Source: Labilibaculum sp. DW002
Lineage (GTDB): Bacteria; Bacteroidota; Bacteroidia; Bacteroidales; Marinifilaceae
Direction of reading: 5' to 3'
DNA: 64,000 bases
Assembly (NCBI RefSeq): GCF_029029525.1
Contig: NZ_JAKJSC010000002.1
Location: 434,001-498,000, forward strand
Part shown: positions 53,421-62,220 of the stretch, in pieces
Layout of the letters: every line of letters begins with the position of its first letter
Numbering within the stretch: the first letter of the stretch is position 1
Program-made: the position numbers and the translations under genes
Notes under the pieces: model-generated
Database searches by the model: none
What the model was told of the DNA's origin: nothing
Seen by the model: only the letters and a program-made list of their open reading frames with translations

Positions 53421-53865
53421 ATGCTGAAAAATTCCCTGTTTAGCTTAATTAAAACATCAATGCCAATTTAATGTGTAATGTTCACTAGGCTGAGCGACCT
53501 AGATATTTATACACCCTAATAAAAAGTAGTAGTAGACTATAAGGTTCTTTAAATCGACACTGATGTATTTAATAACTAAATGTGCTATGAATGTATTAAA
53601 ATTATGTTGAAAGTTGAGTTGTCAAATGTGCCAAGTTTATTAAGTTCACAATTTAAGCCTGTTTAATCTCTTTTTAGTTCGTTTTAGGCATGAAAGTTAT
53701 GAAAGGCCTATTGCTTTTAATGTTTTGGAATGAAATGACTCATTAACGACCATGGAACCTTAGCTTTTTTCACAAAGCGTTCCTTAATCATTAGATCATT
53801 TTTGATTGATCCTCTTTAGGGATTTGCATGTCTTAATTTAACAAGAATAAACAGAAGTAATAGAG
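53421..53865. other. Gene-less gap before the hybrid regulator's stop
   Basis: About 445 A+T-rich bases without a plausible gene. TGTCAAATGTGCCAAGTTT at 53620-53638 resembles motifs at 36430 and 42213. Nothing else was identified. Confidence 0.5.
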
Positions 53866-56800
53866 TTATACTTGGTTTGATTGATTAGTGTCACCATTAA
53901 TTTTCTTCAAATGACATTCTGAAAACTGTTTAGGCGTTTGTCCATATTGATTTTTAAATAGGGAGATAAAATGAGAAACATCAGAGAATCCAACCATAAA
54001 GGTTACTTCGTTTACATTATGGTGTTGCTTAATTAATAATTCAGCTGCATGCTTTAAACGAATATCTCTAATATATTTACTAGGAGTTGTATTCAAGAGC
54101 GCCTTAAACTTCCTAAATAACTGACTTCTACTCATTCCTAGTTCTGAACTTAAGCCTTCAACCGATAAATCAAAATCAGAAATTTTTAATGTAATAAGCT
54201 CCGATACTTTATCAAGAAAAAGTTTATCTAATGGAGGAATATCACAGGTTTCATCAATTAGATCAATATTATTTGTTTCTGCATTGTTATATTTTTCCTT
54301 AATATTTTCGCGCAATTGAAGAATGTTTTCAACTTGAATTTTTAGCAAATCGATATTAAATGGTTTCTCTATATAGGCATCGGCATGGTGGCGGAAACCT
54401 TCTATTTTTTGATCATCAGATGTTCTTGCAGTTAAAAGAATAACAGGAATATGAGAGGTGATAAAATCAGTTTTTATCGAATTGCATAATTCCAAACCAT
54501 TCATTTTAGGCATCATAATGTCCGATAAAATAAGATCAGGCATCTGTTCTTTTGCTTTTTTCAAAGCCATTTCACCATTCGTACATTCAATAAGGGTATA
54601 CTCTTCAAAATTTGATAGTAGATATTCTCTTAAATCATCATGGTCTTCAACAATCATGACAGTTTCTTTTTTGCTTACAAGTTCCGTTTGCGTTTCTTCA
54701 AACTGAATTGATTGAGGTATTGTTGGTTGATCTGTAAAATTAGAACCATTATAAGATATTGTCGTAATCTCTTCTGTTTTAAAGGATTTTTTATCGATAG
54801 GAATGGTAAAGGAAAAACAAGTTCCTCTATCAATTTCACTTTCTACATCAATATTTCCACGGTGCAGATTAACTAAGCTTTTTGTAAACGATAAACCGAT
54901 TCCTGCTCCAGTTTGATGATGATCTACAAAATCGGTTGTGTAAAATCGATCAAATACTTTTCCTAATGAATCGGAAGGTATTCCAACTCCATCGTCTTTT
55001 ACTTTAAGAATAGCTTTATCATTTTCTATTTGTACCGAAAGTTCAATATTGCCCCCTTCATTGGTGAATTTAATGGCGTTGGAAAGTAAGTTAAACAATA
55101 CTTTCTCTAAAATGCTAAAATCGAACCAGCATTGAGCTGTATTTTGCTCAGATCCTGAGAATAGTAGGTTTATGTTTTTGTTTTGAGCTATGTCTTCAAA
55201 GCTATTGAATATTTCTTTTGATTCTTTAATGATATCTCCTTGAGCAACTTTAAGTCTGATTCTATTTTCTTCAATTCTTCTGAAATCCATTAACTGGTTA
55301 ATGAGACGAAGTAATCGTTGAGCGTTTCTATTCATGCTCAATAAATTTGATTTAAGTTTCGGGTCCTTCGTTTCGTAATGCGTTAATTTTTCTAAAGGCG
55401 CTGTTATAAGGGTTAATGGTGTTCTTAATTCATGAGAGATATTTGTGAAAAATCTCAATCTATTTTTACCAGCTTCATCAATTCTTTGTTTTTCTAGAAT
55501 CTCTGCTTTTAATTTGTTCTCGTGGTTTGTTCGGTAGGTGATAATAGCTGAAAATAAGCTAAGTAAAAGAATCAGAAGGACAAAATAGATGAAAATTGCT
55601 GTTTTGCTTTTCCAAAAAGGAGGCCAAACCTTAACACGAACAGAGGTGCCCTCGTTATTCCATAAACCATCATTATTTGAAGCGATCACCTTAAATGTAT
55701 AATCGCCTGCAGGTAAATGTGTGTAAGTTGCAATTCTGTTGTGTTCTGCATTCTTCCAGTCGTTATCATACCCTTCCAATTTATAACGATATTTGTTATT
55801 CTCAGGAGAAGTGTAATTGATACCAATAAACTCAAAGGAAAAAGACGATTGTTCGTAGGTTAGCTCTAACTCGTTGGTTAAACTAATATGCTTTGTTAGT
55901 GGAGAACCTGGAGCTCCTATTTCTACAGGTTCGTTAAGAACCAACATTTCAGTTAATAGTACATTGGGAATATTGGGGTTGTCTTTGATCGAATCGGGAT
56001 GAAAGATATTGAATCCATTGGTACCAGAGAATAGTAAATAACCATTGCTGGTCTTTAAAGAGACAAATTCCTCAAATACATTGGATTGAAGACCATCATG
56101 TTTATCGTAGTTTTTAAACGATTTTTTATTGGCATTTAATTTCGAAATTCCCCCTTTTGTACTCACCCATATATTATTAATGTCATCGACCAAAACAGCA
56201 CAAATGTTGTCATTACTTAAGCCATCATTTTCGGTAAATACTTTGTTGGTTCCTTCTTTAGGATTGTGTTGTACTAAACCTTTATTTGTAGCAAACCAGA
56301 TTGTTCCGTCAAGATCTTGAGTGATGTTATTTATACGCGTTTTTTTATCAAGTATTCGTTTCGAATCGGTTAGTTCGAATTGTTTAGCGATACCTTTAGT
56401 TTTGTTGTATTTGTATACACCATTCGACCATGTACCAATCAGGATGTCTTCACCAGTATCAAAAAAACATCTTGCATAAGTAACATTTTTTAAATGCGAA
56501 TACTGCTTACTGATAGGGTTGTAGATATCTGTGTAGGAATTGTTTCCAATCCATATTTTACCATCGAAATCTTTATAGATGGAATAGATATTATTATTTG
56601 ATATAGAATTTCTTGTTGAATTGGCTTTTGAAAATTGTGAGAAAATATTTTCTTTTTTGTGATAAGTGAAAATTCCACTACCAAAGGTGCCTACTAATAA
56701 TTTTCCTGCTTCCAGTTCATTTATTGCGATTACAATATCGTTATCAATCCAATTTGCTTTTGATTTATCGGCTTTGTAATTCTTAAAAATTCTTTTTTTA

Positions 56801-57978
56801 GCATTGAATTTGCTAATTCCACCACCTTCTTTTGTGCCAATCCATAGTTCTCCATCCGAATCTTCAAACAGAGCTCTTACACTATTACTCATTAAGCCTG
56901 TTTTTGTATAATCAAAATGATAATGATCAAATAGTTTTCTGTTTTTATCAATGAAATTGAGACCGTTATTATAGCTGCCAATCCAAACGTTACCAAATTT
57001 GTCGGTGTACATTACGATTGGAGTTTTACTTTGTAATCCTTTGGGATTATAAAGGTCTGGTTGTAGAAAATCAGATTCGCCAGTACTTTGGTTAAGTACC
57101 ATTACGCCTAAATCTTTTATACCGGCCAGGATAATGTCATTATTATAGGAAGTTATGGTCGCAATCCAATTGTATTCTGTCGATTCCATTTCTGGTTCGT
57201 AATACTTGGAAATACGATCATTTGCACAAATGTAAATCGAATTGCTTTGTTTGCTTCCGATCCATAATGTATTTTTAGAGTCAACATACAGACTTGTAAT
57301 GTGTAAAGGATCTCCGTTTTTTAAAGTGTAATTTACCTTTTGGTATGAATCCGTTTCTGGGATATAATAATAAAGTCCTTTTTCGGAACCGAACCACAAA
57401 CGTTGGTTTTTATCCTCACAAATGGCGGTCAAATTTTTAGGTACACTCTTATTTATTTTTGAGATGTTAATAAATTGATCCTTTTGGGGCATATATTTAA
57501 ACAATCCATCGCTAAATCCCTCATTAAATCCTTCAACCCAAACATTACTTTGGCTATCGACACAAACAGATCCGCGAGCAAAAGGACTGTAGGTCGTGTT
57601 CGTATTTGTGAATGTGCCGTAATTTATAAATTTATAAGATGTTTTATCGAATTTAGAAATCCCAGATGATGTAACCAGCCATAAACAGTTTCTTGTCGGA
57701 TCTTCAGCAATAGAGGAGATAAAATTATCGGCAAATGCACTACTGTCAGATGGCGTATTTTCAAAATGGTCAAATGAATACCCATTAAAACGACACAAAC
57801 CATCAGCAGTTCCAATCCAAATAAAGCCATCCTGATCTTGAGTAATTGAGTTTACCCAGTTCGATATCAATCCATTTTCATAGTTGTAATGTTTAAATGG
57901 AATGGTGTTCTGTGCATGTATAGATAAGAACTGAAAAAATACAATGTTTAAAAATAGCAATAGCGTTTTTTTACTCAT
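53866..57978 (-). CDS. Hybrid two-component system regulator (one-protein sensor to transcription factor)
   Basis: A 1370-residue HTCS protein. After a signal peptide (ending near SIHAQN) come two periplasmic propellers built from repeated IWIGTxxGL-like blades (about 25-720), a Y_Y_Y domain (about 725-790, YRYKLEGYDNDW), one membrane helix (SKTAIFIYFVLLILLLSLFS), HisKA (FFTNISHELRTPLTL), HATPase (NLLSNAIKFTNEGG; DDGVGIP), a receiver (LILSDIMMPKMNG) and an AraC-type helix-turn-helix (GMSRSQLFRKFKALLN, EVTFMVGFSDVSHF). HTCS proteins bind oligosaccharides outside and activate the adjacent locus, here the divergent susCD at 58952. Confidence 0.95.
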   Translation of the reverse strand: MSKKTLLLFLNIVFFQFLSIHAQNTIPFKHYNYENGLISNWVNSITQDQDGFIWIGTADGLCRFNGYSFDHFENTPSDSSAFADNFISSIAEDPTRNCLWLVTSSGISKFDKTSYKFINYGTFTNTNTTYSPFARGSVCVDSQSNVWVEGFNEGFSDGLFKYMPQKDQFINISKINKSVPKNLTAICEDKNQRLWFGSEKGLYYYIPETDSYQKVNYTLKNGDPLHITSLYVDSKNTLWIGSKQSNSIYICANDRISKYYEPEMESTEYNWIATITSYNNDIILAGIKDLGVMVLNQSTGESDFLQPDLYNPKGLQSKTPIVMYTDKFGNVWIGSYNNGLNFIDKNRKLFDHYHFDYTKTGLMSNSVRALFEDSDGELWIGTKEGGGISKFNAKKRIFKNYKADKSKANWIDNDIVIAINELEAGKLLVGTFGSGIFTYHKKENIFSQFSKANSTRNSISNNNIYSIYKDFDGKIWIGNNSYTDIYNPISKQYSHLKNVTYARCFFDTGEDILIGTWSNGVYKYNKTKGIAKQFELTDSKRILDKKTRINNITQDLDGTIWFATNKGLVQHNPKEGTNKVFTENDGLSNDNICAVLVDDINNIWVSTKGGISKLNANKKSFKNYDKHDGLQSNVFEEFVSLKTSNGYLLFSGTNGFNIFHPDSIKDNPNIPNVLLTEMLVLNEPVEIGAPGSPLTKHISLTNELELTYEQSSFSFEFIGINYTSPENNKYRYKLEGYDNDWKNAEHNRIATYTHLPAGDYTFKVIASNNDGLWNNEGTSVRVKVWPPFWKSKTAIFIYFVLLILLLSLFSAIITYRTNHENKLKAEILEKQRIDEAGKNRLRFFTNISHELRTPLTLITAPLEKLTHYETKDPKLKSNLLSMNRNAQRLLRLINQLMDFRRIEENRIRLKVAQGDIIKESKEIFNSFEDIAQNKNINLLFSGSEQNTAQCWFDFSILEKVLFNLLSNAIKFTNEGGNIELSVQIENDKAILKVKDDGVGIPSDSLGKVFDRFYTTDFVDHHQTGAGIGLSFTKSLVNLHRGNIDVESEIDRGTCFSFTIPIDKKSFKTEEITTISYNGSNFTDQPTIPQSIQFEETQTELVSKKETVMIVEDHDDLREYLLSNFEEYTLIECTNGEMALKKAKEQMPDLILSDIMMPKMNGLELCNSIKTDFITSHIPVILLTARTSDDQKIEGFRHHADAYIEKPFNIDLLKIQVENILQLRENIKEKYNNAETNNIDLIDETCDIPPLDKLFLDKVSELITLKISDFDLSVEGLSSELGMSRSQLFRKFKALLNTTPSKYIRDIRLKHAAELLIKQHHNVNEVTFMVGFSDVSHFISLFKNQYGQTPKQFSECHLKKINGDTNQSNQV

Positions 57979-58868
57979 AGTGGTTTTATTACATCCTTGA
58001 AATGTGGTGTGATTGTAACCTGAAATACGTAACTAGTTTTCAGTATCCATTGTAAGTAATGATAATTGGATTGACCAAAAATAGTTAAATGCTTCAGTAA
58101 AAAAAATACACATCTACAAATGAGCACGGTTTAAGTGCTATTTTGGGTGAATATATAATGGATAAATAAAAAGAATATGGACAAGCTGATCAAAAAGTAA
58201 TAAGTTCGACACAGAATTCGGTTTCTTACCTGTTTTTTTGAATTTAGATCCTTTTTACGATTTGTAAATTTAGTTATCTAGAAATGGATAAGTTTTATCA
58301 AACTGCAAATCAACTTAAATTTTTTGTCCAATAATTAATAAAGAATTCTCATTTCTTGACAAAAATTGAATTCGTTTCAAAATTTAAAAAACGATTTTAG
58401 GTACTTTAAATTGGTATTTGTTTTGGTTTAAAATTGAAATGCGAATTTAATTTATACGAAAACAATACAATTGATCATTATTTGCAAAATCCATAAAGTA
58501 CAAAAGGTGAGCGCATTAGGGGTATTCTGCAACAAGAGTCCTATAATTTGAAACAGATTTCCTATATAATTTACACATCTATGAATAGTTTTATTGCATG
58601 AAATTATTGGTGAAGGAAAAGCTTAAGGCAATCAGTAAAAATAAATATACCATATATATATACATGGTGTTTATTGCTTTATATGTGTGCTTAATGATTT
58701 ACTTATTTTTTTGATTGTTTAAATAAACTTGAATCCCATTTAGGGTGAAAAGTTTTTTTTTCTTACGACCAGAAAACGTTTTCGAAGTAGGTTTTTCTTT
58801 TCGAATTCCAAATAATTATAAAAAATAAAAAATCGTGAATACGAAGTGTTATGTTGATAAAAAGAAAA
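57979..58868. promoter_or_regulatory. Long intergenic control region between the hybrid regulator and the third susC
   Basis: About 890 bases without a gene. It contains the perfect 12-base palindrome GAAAACGTTTTC (58772-58783) and the imperfect palindrome ATACCATATATATATACATGGT with complementary flanks AATAAA / TTTATT (about 58639-58676). Regulator binding sites for the susC promoter are expected here, but no direct-repeat AraC-type site was established. Confidence 0.4.
58076..58083 (-). promoter_or_regulatory. Candidate -7 box of the hybrid regulator gene
   Basis: The minus strand reads TATTTTTG (TAnnTTTG consensus), 97 bases before the start at 57978. No matching -33 element was seen. 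Confidence 0.35.
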
Positions 58869-58921
58869 CGAGAGATGAACCAAACATCTCTCGCCAAATA
58901 ATATCTAAAAATAGATATTAT
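58869..58921 (+). promoter_or_regulatory. Double hairpin leader of the third susC
   Basis: CGAGAGATG AACCAAA CATCTCTCG (58869-58893) and ATAATATCTA AAAA TAGATATTAT (58898-58921) are perfect stems of nine and ten bases in tandem, ending 30 bases before the ATG. No T tract follows, so they look like translation or stability elements, not terminators. Confidence 0.65.
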
Positions 58922-58951
58922 CATAATTATAACTTATAATCTTGCAAATTT

Positions 58952-61900
58952 ATGAAAAAAAAATCATTTTTAAGGTATCTTACCTTTGGAGTTGGTTTAA
59001 AATGTGCCAGTTTTCTGTTGGTATTGATTTTATTCAATCTAACAGCTAATGCGAATCCTTTTTTCGCCATTAGTACAAATGAGACTGTTGGGGCTAAAAA
59101 CCAACAAGCCCGAAAAATTACCGGTAAAGTGCTTGATGAGAGTGGAATTTCTCTTCCAGGAGTATCTGTAATCGTTAAAGGAACCACAATGGGAACTATC
59201 ACAACCATTGATGGTGATTTTGCAATCAATGTTTCAGAAGGTGCTACAACACTTTTACTGACTTTTGTTGGTATGGAGAATGTTGAAATTGATATTCAAA
59301 ACCAAGACTTCTTTGAAGTGAAAATGAAAGCTAGCTCAATAGGTTTAGATGAATTAGTTGTTGTTGGTTATGGTGCACAGAAAAAAGCCACAATGTCTGG
59401 TTCAGTTGCACAGGTAAAAGGAGATGAGATGCTTAAAGGTAAAGGTACCTCTAGTGCAGCTCTTGCTATTCAAGGTGAAATTCCTGGAGTACAAATAACA
59501 CGTACATCAGCTCGTCCGGGTAACGAGAATATTGACATTAAGATTCGCGGTGATATTTCTGTAAATAATATTTCCCCACTTATTTTATTGGATGGATTAC
59601 AAATACCTGAATGGCAGTTGTCAACTATCAATCCAAATGATATTGAAACTTATTCCGTTATTAAAGATGGTGCAGCAGCAATTTTTGGTACAAAGGCAGC
59701 TGGTGGAGTTCTTTTAATTACAACGAAAAAAGGTAAGGCAGGAAAGATTAAAGTTGAATACAATGCTGACCTACAGTTTACTATTCCTTACGAATGGCCT
59801 ATTACTAATTTGCAGGAATTAGGAGAGCTGTGGACTCAAGCAGGTTCTAACGATGCAATTACATTTACTGATGGTGATGGTAACGAAGCAGTTGCTGGAG
59901 GAACTTATAAGTTTTTTAGTAAAGATCAATGGGAAAAAATTGCAAATGGTGAAATTCCTACAGAACAGTTGTTTGGTGCTTTTGATTTTAAATATGCAGA
60001 CACTGACTATTTTGACGAAGTTTATGGTGTAACTACATCGCAAAGACACAATATTTCGATATCGGGAGGTAGTGATAAGGCAACATTTAGAACTTCATTG
60101 GGTTATGCTAATGATCGTTCTACTATGGATGTGTCATATGATGGTGCAAAGAAGTATAACTTTCGTACTAACTTGAACTACAAGGTAAACGATATGGTAA
60201 CTGCAGATTTGAATGTTTCATATGATAACAGACAAATTGATGTGCCAACGCAAGGAGTGGGTGAAACAGTAAATGACCCTTGGTTATGGCCTGTTTATAA
60301 TCCTGATGGAGAATATTATCATCTTTGGGGTGCTAGAAACGTTGTTGGAAAGCTAAAAGAAGGTGGTCGTACTGAAACTGAACAAGAAATATTCAGATTA
60401 GGTGGAAAAATCACATTAAATCTAGGTAAATACGTTAAAGGGCTATCGTTAAATTATCAAGGGAATATGATGTCTCGTAGAAATGATAAAACAGCTCGTA
60501 AAACAACTACTACTGTTTACGATTGGACTAGTGAAAATGTGATTTCTGAGGCATTATCAGGTACATCTGTAGATATTGATTTAAGTAAGATATTCTTTCA
60601 AAATCATGTGTTTCAAGCGAATTACAAACGTTCTTTTGGTAATCATAACTTAGGTGTTATGGTCGGAATGACTGCTGAAGAAGAGACAGTTACAAAGTAT
60701 GAAATGTATCGTAAGAATATGGCATCCGATGAGCTTGATGCTTTGAATACAGGTGATGCTACCACACAAACTAATGGGGGTTCAGCTTATGCAACAGGCT
60801 TGGTATCTTACTTAGGTAGAGTAAATTACGATTATAATGGAATTTATTTATTAGAAGTTTCTGGTCGTCGTGATGGTTCTTCTCGTTTACATGAGGATAA
60901 ACGTTGGAAAAATTTCTTAGGTGCTTCAACTGGTGTTAGACTATCAGAAATGGACTTTTTAAAAGATGGACTTTTCCAAAATTTAAAAATTCGTGCTTCT
61001 TATGGTGAAACTGGTTCTACAACAGGAATTGGTGCTTACGATTACTTTTCAACCATTTCTACTGGAGAAACATACTTTGGTTCTTCACCAAGTATCAACA
61101 ATACAGCTTGGATCAAATCAATGACGTCTACTGATCGTACTTGGGAGCGTGTAGCAAAAACCAATTTTGGTGTTGATTTCACAACATTAAATAGTCGCCT
61201 TAGTGGAACATTTGAATATTTCAAGCACCAAAATAAGGACATGTTAATTAGTATCACTTACCCACAAGTTCTAGGAGCAAGTGCACCAAAGACAAATAGT
61301 GGTGACTTTAATAATCACGGATGGGAAGTATCTTTAAAGTGGAGAGATAAAATTGGTGAATTGAAATATAAAGTTGGTGTATCTATGTGGGATAGTAAAT
61401 CAGAAGTTACTCACATGGAAGGAGCTCAAACTATTAAACATGGTGTAAATACAACGATTGAAGGAAAGCCATTAAATGCGATTTATGCCTACAGAACTGA
61501 TGGGATTTTTCAAAATGAGGCTGAAGTGTTAGCTTATTACAATGATTATGGATTTACAGATCCTTCTGATCAATTAGCTAAAAAATCGGGTACTGCACTT
61601 CCAGATTACCGCAGTAATAACCGTTTAAGTCCAGGATCATACAGAAAAGTTGATGAAAATAACGATGGAATAATCAATGATGATGATTTATATTATTTCG
61701 GCGATGCCAACCCTCATTATAATTTTGGAATTAATCTAAGTGCAGAGTGGAGAAATTTCGATTTCAGTGCATTCTTCCAAGGTGTAGGTCAGCAGTATAT
61801 TGTACGTAGTGGTACATTAGCTTACCCTTTCCGTGCATGGTGGATGAACCAGAATAATACATGGGCTGGTGATACATGGACTCCTGAGAATACGGGAGCA

Positions 61901-62206
61901 GATTATCCAGCAATAACCAACAACGGCAAACGTAAAGGTTGGAATTATGGAACCACGAATGATAACAATGTAATTAACGCCTGGTACATGCGTGCTAAAG
62001 TGATTTCATTGGGATATACCGTGCCTAAAGAACTTATACAGAATATTGGGCTTGAAAGAGTTCGTGTATCTGTTACTGGTAATGACATTTTTACATTTAG
62101 TAATGTAAAAGATGGTTTAGATCCTGAAAATGGAAGTTCTGCTCACGGTGGTAATGTAGATCCATTTAATTCATCATTAATTTTTAGCATTCAGGCTACA
62201 TTTTAA
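58952..62206 (+). CDS. SusC-like TonB-dependent oligosaccharide importer
   Basis: A 1084-residue outer-membrane importer without an STN domain, as expected for a locus controlled by a hybrid two-component regulator. A signal region (MKKKSFLRYLTFGVGLKCAS) leads to a carboxypeptidase-like domain (ITGKVLDESGISLPGVSVI), TonB box (DELVVVGYGAQK), plug (IETYSVIKDGAAAIFGTKAAGGVLLITTK) and barrel ending FSIQATF. In the SusC hallmark it has SVIKDGAAAIFG where the consensus is VLKDAxAxxIYG, a mild deviation. The partner susD starts 15 bases after its stop. The glycan is unknown because degradative genes are beyond the window. Confidence 0.93.
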   Translation: MKKKSFLRYLTFGVGLKCASFLLVLILFNLTANANPFFAISTNETVGAKNQQARKITGKVLDESGISLPGVSVIVKGTTMGTITTIDGDFAINVSEGATTLLLTFVGMENVEIDIQNQDFFEVKMKASSIGLDELVVVGYGAQKKATMSGSVAQVKGDEMLKGKGTSSAALAIQGEIPGVQITRTSARPGNENIDIKIRGDISVNNISPLILLDGLQIPEWQLSTINPNDIETYSVIKDGAAAIFGTKAAGGVLLITTKKGKAGKIKVEYNADLQFTIPYEWPITNLQELGELWTQAGSNDAITFTDGDGNEAVAGGTYKFFSKDQWEKIANGEIPTEQLFGAFDFKYADTDYFDEVYGVTTSQRHNISISGGSDKATFRTSLGYANDRSTMDVSYDGAKKYNFRTNLNYKVNDMVTADLNVSYDNRQIDVPTQGVGETVNDPWLWPVYNPDGEYYHLWGARNVVGKLKEGGRTETEQEIFRLGGKITLNLGKYVKGLSLNYQGNMMSRRNDKTARKTTTTVYDWTSENVISEALSGTSVDIDLSKIFFQNHVFQANYKRSFGNHNLGVMVGMTAEEETVTKYEMYRKNMASDELDALNTGDATTQTNGGSAYATGLVSYLGRVNYDYNGIYLLEVSGRRDGSSRLHEDKRWKNFLGASTGVRLSEMDFLKDGLFQNLKIRASYGETGSTTGIGAYDYFSTISTGETYFGSSPSINNTAWIKSMTSTDRTWERVAKTNFGVDFTTLNSRLSGTFEYFKHQNKDMLISITYPQVLGASAPKTNSGDFNNHGWEVSLKWRDKIGELKYKVGVSMWDSKSEVTHMEGAQTIKHGVNTTIEGKPLNAIYAYRTDGIFQNEAEVLAYYNDYGFTDPSDQLAKKSGTALPDYRSNNRLSPGSYRKVDENNDGIINDDDLYYFGDANPHYNFGINLSAEWRNFDFSAFFQGVGQQYIVRSGTLAYPFRAWWMNQNNTWAGDTWTPENTGADYPAITNNGKRKGWNYGTTNDNNVINAWYMRAKVISLGYTVPKELIQNIGLERVRVSVTGNDIFTFSNVKDGLDPENGSSAHGGNVDPFNSSLIFSIQATF

Positions 62207-62220
62207 TTCTTTCAACTAAA

